Origin: Acidobacteriota bacterium
GTDB taxonomy: Bacteria; Acidobacteriota; Terriglobia; UBA7540
Direction: 5' to 3'
DNA length: 64,000 nt
NCBI GenBank assembly: GCA_021787735.1
Contig: JAJYLL010000006.1
Location: 26,059-90,058 of the forward strand
The notes below the pieces were generated by a model. The model was not told the DNA's origin and ran no database searches. It was given only the letters and a program-made list of their open reading frames with translations. This document shows, piece by piece, positions 45,268-55,029 of the stretch; the stretch's first letter is position 1; every line of letters starts with the position of its first letter. The position numbers and the translations under genes were made by a program.

Positions 45268-46398
45268 CTAAATCCGCACGAATGTCTTCTTACGGAACAT
45301 GTAATAGAGCCCGAACCAGAGAATGCCTACAGTTCCGGCGGCGAGCAGGAAGTTGCCAAACAATCCCAAATGCGTTGCGAGGCCGGCGAAGAGCGTGTGG
45401 CTGATGGCCTTAAAGGGAATGATATCCGGAGCGATATAGGCAACGATGGCATTCATGCCGAACACGATGAAGAAGAACGACCAGCGGCGGTAGCCTCGCA
45501 CGTCGATCACGTAGTAAAACAGCGCCAGCAGCAGCAGGCACCAGCCGCCCGACCAGAGCACCATCGAACTGGTCCAGATGTGCTTGATGATGGGGAACTC
45601 AAAGCTCCAGAGCCAGCCCGCGAAGAGGCAAACCACTCCGGAAACCGCCAGCAGCAGCGCTTTCCGCTCCTTGGGCTTGGGACCGCGCAGCAGGTGGCCC
45701 GCCATGACACCCATCAGTGTGGTGGCGCCGAAGCCGAGGCTGCTCAGAATCCAAGTATAGTTGGTGCCGTCGCGGAAGCGGCCGAGGATGGCGGTGTCAA
45801 CCCACATAGCCAGGTTGCCCTGCGGAGTAAGAACACCGGCTCCAACGCCCGGCACGGGGACAAAGCGCATCAGCGCCCAGAAGACCACCAGCAACGCCAC
45901 CGCCAGTCCTGCCTGCCAGCGGACCGGCATTTCCATCAGCGCAATCGAGGCGATGAGGTAGCCGGCGGCAATCGATTGCAGCGTGTTGCTGTAAATCTGA
46001 AAATTGCCCAGTGTGAAAAGCAGCAGGTGCCCCTGCGCCACCATGCCCAGAATCCAAAGGATGACCACGCGGGAGGCCACTTTACGGTAAATGCTCAGGC
46101 GGCTGTCACCCCGCTCCACGCGTTTGCCGATCGAGAAAGGCATGGCCACGCCTACAATAAAAAGGAAAAGAGGCATGATAATGTCCCAGAAATCGAAACC
46201 TATCCAGGGAGTGTGCTCGAACTGCCCGCCAAGCCAGGGCGGCAGAGGATTGGCAAACAGCCTGAAAAAGCCCATCACAAACGCAGCGCCGCCGGCGATC
46301 CAGAACATGTCAAAACCACGCAGGGCGTCAATCGACATGACTCGCTCGGAAGGCGCGACGACGTGGAAATCTGTCTTTTCAGATTTGGTATGGTTCAT
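45268..46398 (-). CDS. DUF5009 / NagX-like acyltransferase-family membrane protein
   Basis: 376 residues from ATG 46398 (AGGAG 8 bases upstream). About ten membrane segments. SIDALRGFDMFWIAGGAAFV near the start holds the family's Arg-Gly-Phe-Asp-x-Phe block. Later come FWDIIMPLFLFIVGVAMPFS, LGFGATTLMGVMAGHLLRG, KHIWTSSMVLWSGGWCLLLL and FGMNAIVAYIAPDIIP. It resembles heparan-alpha-glucosaminide N-acetyltransferase-like proteins of bacteria, which may acetylate amino sugars at the membrane. Substrate unproven. Confidence 0.88.
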   Translation of the reverse strand: MNHTKSEKTDFHVVAPSERVMSIDALRGFDMFWIAGGAAFVMGFFRLFANPLPPWLGGQFEHTPWIGFDFWDIIMPLFLFIVGVAMPFSIGKRVERGDSRLSIYRKVASRVVILWILGMVAQGHLLLFTLGNFQIYSNTLQSIAAGYLIASIALMEMPVRWQAGLAVALLVVFWALMRFVPVPGVGAGVLTPQGNLAMWVDTAILGRFRDGTNYTWILSSLGFGATTLMGVMAGHLLRGPKPKERKALLLAVSGVVCLFAGWLWSFEFPIIKHIWTSSMVLWSGGWCLLLLALFYYVIDVRGYRRWSFFFIVFGMNAIVAYIAPDIIPFKAISHTLFAGLATHLGLFGNFLLAAGTVGILWFGLYYMFRKKTFVRI

Positions 46399-46758
46399 CA
46401 GTGTGCTCCTTGTCATCACATGAATTGGGTATGCATAAGTAGAGGTCTGCGCAGTAATTGCAAAGCATATCTTTTTCGAAGGCTCAGCGTTTAGAGCAGG
46501 CTAACCGCTTGCGCTGTCGAGTCCGTACGACCTGACGTCACTTGAAAATTGAAGACTACTAAAAAGACAAAGGAGCCAGTTGCGAACCAGGCAGAATCAG
46601 TAAATATCCGTTTCGAATTTCCAACACTCGTGTGGCGGAATGTGCGGTTCAACATGCCGATGTCATCCGGTTTGAAATTCAGGCTGATGCTCAACGGCCG
46701 CCGACATTTGCGCCCTGTGGCGCGAACGGAACGGAAATCCCTCCCCCCGCCGAAGGTT
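46399..46758. other. Intergenic, no gene recognised
   Basis: Frames in this stretch have no recognisable domain. It leads into a receptor fossil at 46759, so it may be decayed coding sequence. Confidence 0.35.
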
Positions 46759-46860
46759 TCAGAAACTCGCGCCCGGAATAACGGCGCCGTTGGAATCCTT
46801 GACCGTGCCCGCTATGGGTCCGGTATCACGCTGGCCCCAAGCGAACGAACAAAAATATAG
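46759..46860 (-). pseudogene. Remnant of a carboxypeptidase-regulatory/TonB receptor N-terminus
   Basis: The minus-strand frame ends in IAGTVKDSNGAVIPGASF and a stop. IAGTVKDSNGAVIPGA is the first part of the regulatory domain found at the start of Oar-like receptors, preceded by a hydrophobic stretch. No plug or barrel follows. It is a short fossil, showing that receptor genes have been lost here as well as at 57.4 kb. Confidence 0.6.
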
Positions 46861-47444
46861 CCATGCTCGTCGCGATTCCGGGTAGAACAATTCTTCGAAT
46901 TGCCGGCCATATAGAATTCCACCCTCTTCCGAACGTAGCACCCGAGACCTCGATTCTGTCCTCCCCTGCGCACGAACCTCGTCAGTTCGTCCCAGGCTTT
47001 TGTTGGATAGCCTTGCGCATACACCTGTCCCAGATACTGAATCGGCGGCTTCGGAACGTAATGATCTGTTCCGCTCCCCCTCGAATGTCGGCTTTCTTAG
47101 ACTTCGAATGCAATACGTTTTCCTCGATATTCCTTCCATTCGGATTTGTCAAGCAAAAAATGGCGCATCGTGATCGCAAAGCTGGAAGTTCCAGTATTCA
47201 GCCAGATAGAAATTTCCTCCTCCAGGAGTGGTTTGGGGGAGGGATGTGGGCTTCGATGGCGGCAAGGTCTGGAGGCCGTGGGCAGGAAGGACTTGGCGGC
47301 CGGGGCGCACGGCAGGGCGTCAGCTTCAGGCAGGAAACGCGGAAGCGCAGCCACACCGTCATGATTCGGAGTTCGATTAAGCCGGACCCTCAGGTTCCTG
47401 CTGCTCTCCCGCATGGAAAAGCAAGGAGTCCGGACAAGTGTCGG
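46861..47444. other. Intergenic, no gene recognised
   Basis: Several overlapping frames on both strands lack domains and ribosome sites. Nothing can be supported between the receptor fossil and iolC. Confidence 0.35.
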
Positions 47445-48410
47445 TTAAAGCCCAGGTCCGGAGCTATGGCTCGCGATGCACGCCTCGATTTCTCCCATCC
47501 GAGGCATCGCGTCCGAGCAACTCACGCGGCTCACCACAATCGCAGCTGCAGCGTTACCGTAGTTCAGGCAATCGGTGAGATCCTTCTCTTTATAGAGCGC
47601 ATACAAGAATCCGGCAGCAAAGCCGTCACCAGCGCCGATGGTACAAAGTGTTTGCACCGGGCAAGGCGGGACGGCAAAGCATTCATTCCCTGTGTACACC
47701 TCAACTCCCATTGCCCCCAGTTTTCGAACCAGTAAACGCGCTCCCATTCCAAAGACGGTTTTTGCCTGGGCCGAGCCGTTGCGTTCTCCGGTCAAAATAA
47801 ACAACTCATCATCATTGCCGAGGATGACATCAATCCAAGGGATGACCGCTCGAGCCTGCTCTCCTGCTTCGATCGAGGAATTCCATGAGCTTTCGCGATA
47901 ATCCATATCGAAGATTGTACAAACGCGAGACTCCCGCGCAGTCCTCAGCGCCGTTGCAGTTGACTCCCGGGCTGGCGATGCCGAAAGGCTTGTCCCATTC
48001 GTGACGAACATTTTTGATTTTCGGATGAATTTCCTCTGCGGTTCACCAATTGATACTTGAGTGTCGGCCGGACGGTGGCGATAGAACACTTGCGAAAATC
48101 GGTCGGGAGGAGATACTTCGGTCAGACACAGGGACGTGCCGTATCCCTCGACTTGCCTGACATGTTGTGTATCCACTCCTTCCTGGCGGAGGAAGTCCAG
48201 TAAGTAAGGTGCGAGCAGGTCCTTGCCGACGCAACTAATAATGCCCACCTTCAAGCCAAGCCGTGCAAGCCCCACCGCAATGTTTGCGCTGGACCCACCC
48301 ACATGACGCGAAAAGTGCACGACTTCAGACAGCGGCCGGCCGTGCTCCATTGCATACAAGTCATAACCAATTCTTCCCATTACGGACACTTCGCACGCTT
48401 GTTGCGGCAT
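47445..48410 (-). CDS. iolC: 5-dehydro-2-deoxygluconokinase (PfkB family)
   Basis: 321 residues from ATG 48410; the frame is open to 48521 inside the neighbouring gene but those residues are not family-like. PfkB fold: CEVSVMGRIGYDLYAME, HVGGSSANIAVGLARLGLKV, DLLAPYLLDFLRQEGVDT, IFDMDYRESSW, LGNDDELFILTG and the catalytic TIGAGDGFAAGFLYAL with its Asp. It phosphorylates 2-deoxy-5-keto-gluconate in inositol breakdown. Here the kinase is a separate protein, with an aldolase-like protein encoded 7 bases upstream. Last gene of the operon. Confidence 0.9.
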   Translation of the reverse strand: MPQQACEVSVMGRIGYDLYAMEHGRPLSEVVHFSRHVGGSSANIAVGLARLGLKVGIISCVGKDLLAPYLLDFLRQEGVDTQHVRQVEGYGTSLCLTEVSPPDRFSQVFYRHRPADTQVSIGEPQRKFIRKSKMFVTNGTSLSASPARESTATALRTARESRVCTIFDMDYRESSWNSSIEAGEQARAVIPWIDVILGNDDELFILTGERNGSAQAKTVFGMGARLLVRKLGAMGVEVYTGNECFAVPPCPVQTLCTIGAGDGFAAGFLYALYKEKDLTDCLNYGNAAAAIVVSRVSCSDAMPRMGEIEACIASHSSGPGL

Positions 48411-48417
48411 GGTCCAG

Positions 48418-49449
48418 TTACCTCCGTATTTTCTTTTTTTTCTCGAGTTCAACCGGTTCGAGGGGATGAGGCCGGTTGAGCGATTGACATGCATCGTCAA
48501 GACTTGCGCCTTTGTGTACAAGCGAGGTCAAAGCCCTGCACATCGGCAGTGGGTCCTCCGCCGCAGGGAAAAACAGGTTTCGCCCGATAATCGCTCCGCG
48601 TACCCGCGCACCCGAAGACAGGCCGTCGTAGAAGTCTGCCAGCACCTCCTTCGGGTCATCCCGTGCTGGTCCGCCCAAAAGCAAAATGGGAAGTGTCGTA
48701 GCCCGGCAGACTCGCGAGAAGTCCTTGCAGTAAGGCAGCTTGAGCCACACGCGAGAAGATGATTCCCCCAAGGCCGAGGCAATTCCGCAGTTCCTGACGA
48801 TGGAAGCCACATCATTCAGGCTGCGATAAGATCCTTCTTTCTGTTCGACAACCAGCGGTTCCAGAAACGCCGAAAGCTTCAATTGCCGCAATTCATTGAT
48901 AGCTTCAGCACAAGCAGTAATTGTTTTCAGCGACGCAGGGTCGCCCCGGTCCAGGCGGTACAACATCTTCCCACCATCACAGCGCAACTGGGCCAGGCGC
49001 CGGGCTGTAAAGGATGTGAAAGTATCGTCCATCTCAAAAACTGTTTCGGACAGGCCGCCCCGGTTCATCGAGCCGACCATTATACGGCCATCGAGGAAAC
49101 TCCTTCCCGTCGCCGTGCGTTCAAGGTGGCTGAGGATGAGCATGTCTTCAACGACATCACTGGCGGCAAGGAAACCATCCAGGTCAGGGTCCTTCAACAC
49201 GCGGCGGGCGCGTGCCAGCAATTCATAACGATCGCCCATTGCCAGATCGCGGTCTCCGACACGCGTGACCCCGCGGGCTGGATGGTCCAGCGCCACTAAA
49301 ACCATTCTGCCGTCCCGGGTCAGCCGAGTCCGCTTGCGACGGCGCCGCGCTTCGGCCTCGATGACAGCAGGCCGGTGGATACGAACTTCCGTAATCATGT
49401 CCAGCACGGCAGGATTCAGGAAGTCTTCAAGACTGTAACTGTTCTCCAT
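48418..49449 (-). CDS. Cgl0159-type (beta/alpha)8 aldolase-like protein of inositol catabolism
   Basis: 343 residues from ATG 49449 (GGAAGG upstream). It matches the Cgl0159 family named from a Corynebacterium inositol cluster: GRMVLVALDHPARGVTRVGD, DGFLAASDVVEDMLILSHL, GRIMVGSMNRGGLSETVFEM, KLSAFLEPLVVEQKEG, WLKLPYCKDF and PILLLGGPARDDPKEVLADF. The fold and GGPA block resemble class I FbaB/DeoC-like aldolases. No IolJ is encoded in the operon, so this protein probably cleaves 2-deoxy-5-keto-gluconate-6-phosphate to dihydroxyacetone phosphate and malonate semialdehyde. That role is inferred. Confidence 0.8.
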   Translation of the reverse strand: MENSYSLEDFLNPAVLDMITEVRIHRPAVIEAEARRRRKRTRLTRDGRMVLVALDHPARGVTRVGDRDLAMGDRYELLARARRVLKDPDLDGFLAASDVVEDMLILSHLERTATGRSFLDGRIMVGSMNRGGLSETVFEMDDTFTSFTARRLAQLRCDGGKMLYRLDRGDPASLKTITACAEAINELRQLKLSAFLEPLVVEQKEGSYRSLNDVASIVRNCGIASALGESSSRVWLKLPYCKDFSRVCRATTLPILLLGGPARDDPKEVLADFYDGLSSGARVRGAIIGRNLFFPAAEDPLPMCRALTSLVHKGASLDDACQSLNRPHPLEPVELEKKKKIRR

Positions 49450-49623
49450 TACGCTGCCTTCCTGCTTGTCGTTCCCAGTCAAAGTGACCCAGCAGGAATC
49501 CTTTCCATAACATGCGTTATCGTGAAGATATGTGGCCCCTGGCAGAATCGACAGTCATAAATATCCATCCGTCAACCCACACCGCAGACGGCTGCAGATC
49601 ATGAGTATCCGCCTGGAATAAAG

Positions 49624-50673
49624 TTAGCTGCTCCGAGTTGTATCCGCACCTTTTGCGGCACTTATTTCTTCAAGACGTACCGGACGGTGCTCGTCGTAGG
49701 ACTTGCGAGCGGCCAAACCCATCACAACGGGCGCACGGCCGTCCGCACCTGTCACGGGCGTCGGCGTGTCTTTGATGACGGCCTCGACGAATGCCCGCAA
49801 CTCGCTCTCAAAGCTTTGTGTATACCGGTCCAGGAAGAAATTCAGCGGCAGATCGCGCCGCACCGAATCCGCCGTACTGATCACGGCATAATTCGGATAG
49901 CAGTTTTCTGTGGTGATTGAGCCCTTACTGCCCAGAACTTCGACACGCTGGTCGTAGCCATAAGGCGCCATGCGGCAGTTGTCAATCGTTCCGATGGCCC
50001 CGTTTGCGAAATGGAGAACGACGACAGCCGTATCTACATCGCCGGCCGCACCGATTTGCGGATCCACTCTGATACCCGCCGCGGTATAAACATGCGTGAC
50101 CTCATCCCCGATCAGGAACCTCGCCATATCGAAATCATGGGTGGTCATGTCGAGGAACATTCCCCCTGAATCTTTTATGTATGAAATGGGCGGAGGGGCC
50201 GGGTCGCGACTTATGATGTGCAGGAGATGGGGCGTGCCGATCTCAGCGCTGGCGATGGCTTTACGGACCCGCGCGAAATTAGGATCAAAGCGGCGATTAT
50301 ACCCAACCTGCAGCTTTACGCCGGCTTTCTCAACTTCCCTCAAGGCACGGTCAACCTTCTCGATGCTGTGGTCGATGGGTTTCTCGCAAAACGCGTGCTT
50401 GCCGGCCTGCGCGGCCTCGATCACCAGCTGGGCGTGCGTATTCGTCGGCGAGCAAATTAACACAGCATCGATACCTGGATCCCGAAATATCTCGTCCACA
50501 CTGGCGGCAACGCGCGGAATCGCGCAGCGCCGGGCCACTGCCTCCGCGAGATCAGTCCGAATGTCGGTGATGGCGGCCATGGTGGCTTCCGGAATGCGGA
50601 AGGCAATTGTCTCCGCGTGAAGTTTCCCGATCCGGCCGGCGCCAATCAATGCCAGGTTCAGTTTTCTGCTCAT
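49624..50673 (-). CDS. iolG: Inositol 2-dehydrogenase (Gfo/Idh/MocA family)
   Basis: 349 residues. Rossmann motif LALIGAGRIGKLHAETIA, SPTNTHAQLVIEAAQAGKHA, the catalytic-lysine block CEKPIDHSIEKVD and VGYNRRFDPNFARV. The second domain contains GGMFLDMTTHDFDMARFLIG with the His-Asp pair typical of myo-inositol dehydrogenases. It oxidises myo-inositol to scyllo-inosose with NAD+, the first step of the pathway. It sits 15 bases downstream of iolE. Confidence 0.92.
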   Translation of the reverse strand: MSRKLNLALIGAGRIGKLHAETIAFRIPEATMAAITDIRTDLAEAVARRCAIPRVAASVDEIFRDPGIDAVLICSPTNTHAQLVIEAAQAGKHAFCEKPIDHSIEKVDRALREVEKAGVKLQVGYNRRFDPNFARVRKAIASAEIGTPHLLHIISRDPAPPPISYIKDSGGMFLDMTTHDFDMARFLIGDEVTHVYTAAGIRVDPQIGAAGDVDTAVVVLHFANGAIGTIDNCRMAPYGYDQRVEVLGSKGSITTENCYPNYAVISTADSVRRDLPLNFFLDRYTQSFESELRAFVEAVIKDTPTPVTGADGRAPVVMGLAARKSYDEHRPVRLEEISAAKGADTTRSS

Positions 50674-50688
50674 TGGAACTCCTTCGCC

Positions 50689-51657
50689 TTAGGCGTAATT
50701 GTCTTCGATAGAGCGAAGATAATCGCGGTTTCGCCGTGCGCTCTCTCTGGGCGAGCCCATCCCGGGTAGCACGTCCTGTTCCACCAAAACGTACCCGTTG
50801 TAATTGTTTTGCTTCAGCCAGCGAAGCACGGCTGGGAAGTCCACGCCGCCCTTGCCCAGTTCGCAAAAGACTCCGTGGCGGAGGGCCTCAAAGTAGTTCC
50901 ACCCCTGGTCGCGCGCCTGGCGGGCGACTTCCGGTTCGAAGTCCTTCAAATGCACATAGCGAATCCTGTCCTTGAAACGCTCCATGCCTTGGATGACATC
51001 GCAGTGCCCGGCGCCATAGGCAAAGTGGCCTGTGTCGAACACCAGACCGACAGCGTCCGGGTCTGTCAGGTCGAGGAATCGGTCAATTTCATCAGGCGTC
51101 TCGACGTAGCCTGCGCAGTGGTGATGAAAAACTGTCTGGAGTCCGGCCTCCACCAGAACAGTCCGCCCGATTTTGCTGGCGCCCTGGGCGAATACCTGCC
51201 AGTCCGCCGGATCTAAACCAAGTTCCCCGGTGACTCTTCCTGCGTTCTGTGTACGGGCAGGGACAGTTCCGTTATTGTCCGCCAGAACGAGGTAGGGCTT
51301 GGGTTCCGAAGCAACGTCCGCCAGCAAGCGCGCCGTTTTGAGAGCAGTGACAAGCCCCGCCCAGTGCGAATCTGGATCTTTCAGCGCAACCGGAACAAAC
51401 GCTCCCAGCATTACCAGCCCCCGATTCTCCAGTTCTGCCTTGAGCTGAATCGGGTCGGTGGGCATGTATCCCCAGTCACCCAGTTCTGTGCCCGTATAGC
51501 CCGTTTCTGCAAGCTCATCGAGCATTTGGCCGAACATAATCTGTTCGCCCTTGGCCTCCTCAAACTCAAGCGTGCCCCAGGAACACGGGGCGTTCCCTAC
51601 GCGAAACACGGCAGCCTCCTTCCCGGCAGTTGTTCCCATCAGAATTTTCGGCTCCAT
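50689..51657 (-). CDS. iolE: Myo-inosose-2 dehydratase
   Basis: 322 residues, sugar-phosphate-isomerase-type TIM barrel. [20 protein letters not shown] is the IolE N-terminal block, then [40 protein letters not shown] (metal-site histidines), [31 protein letters not shown] and [20 protein letters not shown]. It dehydrates scyllo-inosose to 3D-trihydroxycyclohexane-1,2-dione. The start overlaps the end of iolA by 19 bases. Confidence 0.92.
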   Translation of the reverse strand: MEPKILMGTTAGKEAAVFRVGNAPCSWGTLEFEEAKGEQIMFGQMLDELAETGYTGTELGDWGYMPTDPIQLKAELENRGLVMLGAFVPVALKDPDSHWAGLVTALKTARLLADVASEPKPYLVLADNNGTVPARTQNAGRVTGELGLDPADWQVFAQGASKIGRTVLVEAGLQTVFHHHCAGYVETPDEIDRFLDLTDPDAVGLVFDTGHFAYGAGHCDVIQGMERFKDRIRYVHLKDFEPEVARQARDQGWNYFEALRHGVFCELGKGGVDFPAVLRWLKQNNYNGYVLVEQDVLPGMGSPRESARRNRDYLRSIEDNYA

Positions 51658-53126
51658 TCTTTTGGCCAGCGTTCAATCACAACCTTCTCGGCCGTGTAGA
51701 ACTCAACGGCGTCGCGCCCCTGGGCGTGAAGAATCCCGAAAAAGCTTCCTCTCCAGCCACTGAACGGGAAGTACGCCATGGGTGCTGCAACTCCGACGTT
51801 GACGCCGACATTGCCAGTAGGGATTTCGTTCCGGAACTTGCGGGCAGCGGCGCCACTGGTTGTAAAGATGGAAGATGCATTGCCGAATGAGTTGTGCCTG
51901 ATGATCGCCGTTGCGTCGTCAACACTGTCGGCATGAATGAGGCTGAGAACCGGCCCGAATATCTCAGTCTCCGCCAAAGAACTTGACGCGGGGATTCCAT
52001 CAAGAACTGTGGGACCAACAAAATTGCCGCCGGTTTGCCGGGAAGCAGATGCGCTCCGGCCATCGAGCAGCGGGCGAGCGCCTTCGGAAGCGCCTTGCGC
52101 GATCAATTCCTCGACGCGATGACGGCTGGAGGGCGTGATCACCGGTCCCATCTGGACGTCAGATTCGAGCCCGGAGCCAACCTTGAGAACAGAGGCGGCC
52201 CCCGTGATCGATTTCGGGAACCATTCCCGTGCCTCTCCCACTGTCACCGCAACCGAAACCGCCAGACATCGCTGTCCGGCGCAGCCATAGGCGCTGTCGG
52301 CAATAATCTTCGTCGTCGCATCATGGTCGGCGTCGGGCAGGACGACGACATGGTTCTTTGCCCCGCCCTGGCACTGAGCGCGTTTGCCGTTCGCCGCCGC
52401 TCGTGCATAGACATAGCGGGCCACTGGCGACGACCCGACAAAGCTGATCGCCTGAACCATCGGATGGTCAAGCAGCGCATCCACCGCCGCCTTGCCTCCG
52501 TTGACAATGTTCACGACACCTTTTGGCAGGCCGGTTTTCTCAATGAGCTGCATGATTCGAATTATGCTGAACGGAACGCGTTCTGACGGCTTTAGGACGA
52601 AAGTGTTGCCGCACGCAATCGCGTAGGGCAGAAACCACAGCGGAATCATCGATGGAAAGTTGAATGGCGTGATCGCCGCAACAACGCCCAACGGCTGCCG
52701 AAACATCAACTCATCGATACCGCTGGCAATATCCTCAAGGTTGTAGCCCTGCATCAGCGTCGGGATGCCGCACGCCGTTTCGATATTCTCGATCCCACGC
52801 CGGAGTTCGCCACGCGATTCGGCCAAGGTTTTACCATTTTCAATGGTCGTGATCCGCGCTATCTCTTCGAAGTGATCCTCGAGAAGTTGTTTCAGACGGA
52901 AAAGATACTGGACCCTGTCGCCGGGAGGCATGGCGCGCCAGTCGGGGAACGCCGCTGCCGCCGCCTCTACCGCTGCCGCCACGTCTCCTGCTGAACCCGC
53001 TGGTGATTGCGCAATGACCTGGCCGGTGGCCGGGTTCAGCACATCCGTCGTCGGCTCGGACGAAGGCCGCCGCCAACTCCCGCCAATATGGTCCAGAACG
53101 CCTCCCTGAAATATCTCGGATGCCAT
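51639..53126 (-). CDS. iolA: Methylmalonate/malonate-semialdehyde dehydrogenase (CoA-acylating)
   Basis: 495 residues of the MmsA type. [100 protein letters not shown], then [20 protein letters not shown] with the catalytic Cys. It converts malonate semialdehyde, the product of the inositol pathway, to acetyl-CoA. It lies 4 bases after iolD and overlaps iolE. Confidence 0.94.
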   Translation of the reverse strand: MASEIFQGGVLDHIGGSWRRPSSEPTTDVLNPATGQVIAQSPAGSAGDVAAAVEAAAAAFPDWRAMPPGDRVQYLFRLKQLLEDHFEEIARITTIENGKTLAESRGELRRGIENIETACGIPTLMQGYNLEDIASGIDELMFRQPLGVVAAITPFNFPSMIPLWFLPYAIACGNTFVLKPSERVPFSIIRIMQLIEKTGLPKGVVNIVNGGKAAVDALLDHPMVQAISFVGSSPVARYVYARAAANGKRAQCQGGAKNHVVVLPDADHDATTKIIADSAYGCAGQRCLAVSVAVTVGEAREWFPKSITGAASVLKVGSGLESDVQMGPVITPSSRHRVEELIAQGASEGARPLLDGRSASASRQTGGNFVGPTVLDGIPASSSLAETEIFGPVLSLIHADSVDDATAIIRHNSFGNASSIFTTSGAAARKFRNEIPTGNVGVNVGVAAPMAYFPFSGWRGSFFGILHAQGRDAVEFYTAEKVVIERWPKEWSRKF

Positions 53127-53130
53127 CCCG

Positions 53131-55011
53131 TCACCTCTTCTGCACCGTTATTTCGTGATGCCGCTCTTTCTTCACAGCCTCTTCGTACGCAGCCCGTGCG
53201 GCCCGCACACTCTCGCTTTCGGAAACTTCGGCGATTGGAACGTCCCACCACGATTCGTATCCCGGCACGCGCATTTCCTTGTCCACCTCGATCACGACCG
53301 CCGATGTGCGTTTCTCGGTCTTCATGGCTTCGATGGCCTGCTTGAGATCTTCCCGCGTGCGCGCCCGAACAGCAGTTGCGCCCACCCCCCGGCATAGGGC
53401 AACGAAGTCGATGGGAATGCGCTCGCCGTCCAGTTGTCCGCTTCCGGACCGGTGTCGATAATCCGTACCGAATCCACCCGAACCGATCGACTGGGAAAGC
53501 CCACCAATGCTTGAAAAGCCGTGGTTATCGAGCACGATGATGTTGAGCTTATAGCCTTCCTGGATGGAGGTGGCAATCTCACTCGACATCATCAGGAACG
53601 AGCCGTCTCCAACCATCACGTATACCTCGCGGGATGGATCTGCCATCTTGACCCCAAGCCCGCCGGCAATTTCATAGCCCATGCACGAGTAACCGTACTC
53701 AAGGTGATAGGTGTTGGGCTCCCGCGTTCGCCAGAGCTTATGCAGATCGCCGGGCAGGCTGCCGGCCGCACAAACAACAACGTCCTGCGGGCGGGCGAGT
53801 CCATTCACGACGCCGATCACTTCCCCCTGGCTGATTGGCGGACCGTGCCGCAGGTTGTACAGTCGGTCCGTCTCCTTTTCCCAGCGGGATTTCCATTCAC
53901 AGATCGAGTCAACATATTGCTCCGGGACGCGATATCCGGAAACCGCAGTCTGGAGTCTCTCGATAGCAACACGCGCATCAGCAATCATCGGAAGGCCCGC
54001 ATGTTTAAATGCGTCAAATTCAGCCACGTTGATGTTGATGAATTGCACGTCAGGATTCTGGAAAGCTGTCTTCGACGCGGTGGTGAAGTCGCTCAGTCGT
54101 GTCCCGATTGCAATGACAAGATCGGCGTTACGCGCAGCCAGATTGGCGCCGGGGGTTCCGGTAACGCCTATGGCGCCCAGGTTCTGGGGATGGTCAAAAG
54201 GTAATGACCCTTTACCCGCCTGCGTCTCTCCAACTGGAATCCCGGTTGCTGCAACGAACCGGGCCAGCCCCGCCGTCGCTTCGCTGTACAGTACACCGCC
54301 ACCGGCAATGACCATTGGACGCTTCGCTGACCGGATCATTTCGGCTGCGGCCGCAAGAATCTCCCTTTCCGGCTCAGGACGTGAGATGTGCCATACGCGC
54401 TTCTCGAACATCTCCTGCGGATAATCCCAAGCTTCCGACTGAACGTCCTGCGGAAGCGCAAGCGTTACTGCGCCCGTGTGTGCCGGCGAAGTAAGAACTC
54501 GCATCGCTTCCACCACGGAACAGACCAGTTGGTCGGGACGATTAATGCGGTCCCAGTAGCGTGACACCGGCTTGAACGCGTCGTTGACCGATATATCCTG
54601 GCTCTGCGCAGATTCCAGTTGCTGCAATACTGGAGCAACGTGACGCCGCGCGAAAATATCGCCCGGCAGGAGCAGCACTGGGATGCGGTTGATGGTCGCA
54701 GTGGCGGCGCCAGTGATCATATTCGTCGCACCGGGCCCGATGGACGAAACACACGCAAACGCTTCCATCCGGTTCATGGCCTTGGCAAACGCTGTAGCAA
54801 TGTGAACTCCGGCCTGCTCGTTTTTACACTGGTAATACGGAAAATCCGGATTCTGTTGGAGCGCCTGGCCGATTCCGGCGATACAGCCGTGGCCGAAAAT
54901 TCCCCAGGTTCCTCCAAAAAAAGGATGCTCCACCCCGTCGCGTTTGACGTACTGCTTCTTGAGGAATTCAATGAGTGCTTGCGCCATGGTCTTACGTTGT
55001 GTCTGCATCAT
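53131..55011 (-). CDS. iolD: 3D-(3,5/4)-trihydroxycyclohexane-1,2-dione hydrolase
   Basis: 626 residues, thiamine-diphosphate enzyme. FGGTWGIFGHGCIAGIGQAL, YYQCKNEQAGVHIATAFAKA (with the conserved Glu), FACVSSIGPGATNMITGAAT, RRHVAPVLQQLESAQSQDIS and ALPQDVQSEAWDYP. The ThDP site is VMVGDGSFLMMSSEIATSIQ followed 26 or so residues later by LDNHGF. It opens the ring to 5-deoxy-D-glucuronate. GAGGG precedes the double ATG start. Confidence 0.95.
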   Translation of the reverse strand: MMQTQRKTMAQALIEFLKKQYVKRDGVEHPFFGGTWGIFGHGCIAGIGQALQQNPDFPYYQCKNEQAGVHIATAFAKAMNRMEAFACVSSIGPGATNMITGAATATINRIPVLLLPGDIFARRHVAPVLQQLESAQSQDISVNDAFKPVSRYWDRINRPDQLVCSVVEAMRVLTSPAHTGAVTLALPQDVQSEAWDYPQEMFEKRVWHISRPEPEREILAAAAEMIRSAKRPMVIAGGGVLYSEATAGLARFVAATGIPVGETQAGKGSLPFDHPQNLGAIGVTGTPGANLAARNADLVIAIGTRLSDFTTASKTAFQNPDVQFININVAEFDAFKHAGLPMIADARVAIERLQTAVSGYRVPEQYVDSICEWKSRWEKETDRLYNLRHGPPISQGEVIGVVNGLARPQDVVVCAAGSLPGDLHKLWRTREPNTYHLEYGYSCMGYEIAGGLGVKMADPSREVYVMVGDGSFLMMSSEIATSIQEGYKLNIIVLDNHGFSSIGGLSQSIGSGGFGTDYRHRSGSGQLDGERIPIDFVALCRGVGATAVRARTREDLKQAIEAMKTEKRTSAVVIEVDKEMRVPGYESWWDVPIAEVSESESVRAARAAYEEAVKKERHHEITVQKR

Positions 55012-55029
55012 TTTGCCCTCGCGGATTTT

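Noticed and set aside
45121..46494. 457-codon plus-strand frame
   Set aside because: Antisense to the DUF5009 gene, which has a clear ribosome site and membrane topology.
46863..47735. 290-codon plus-strand frame
   Set aside because: Half of it is antisense to iolC and the other half crosses a region without coding character.
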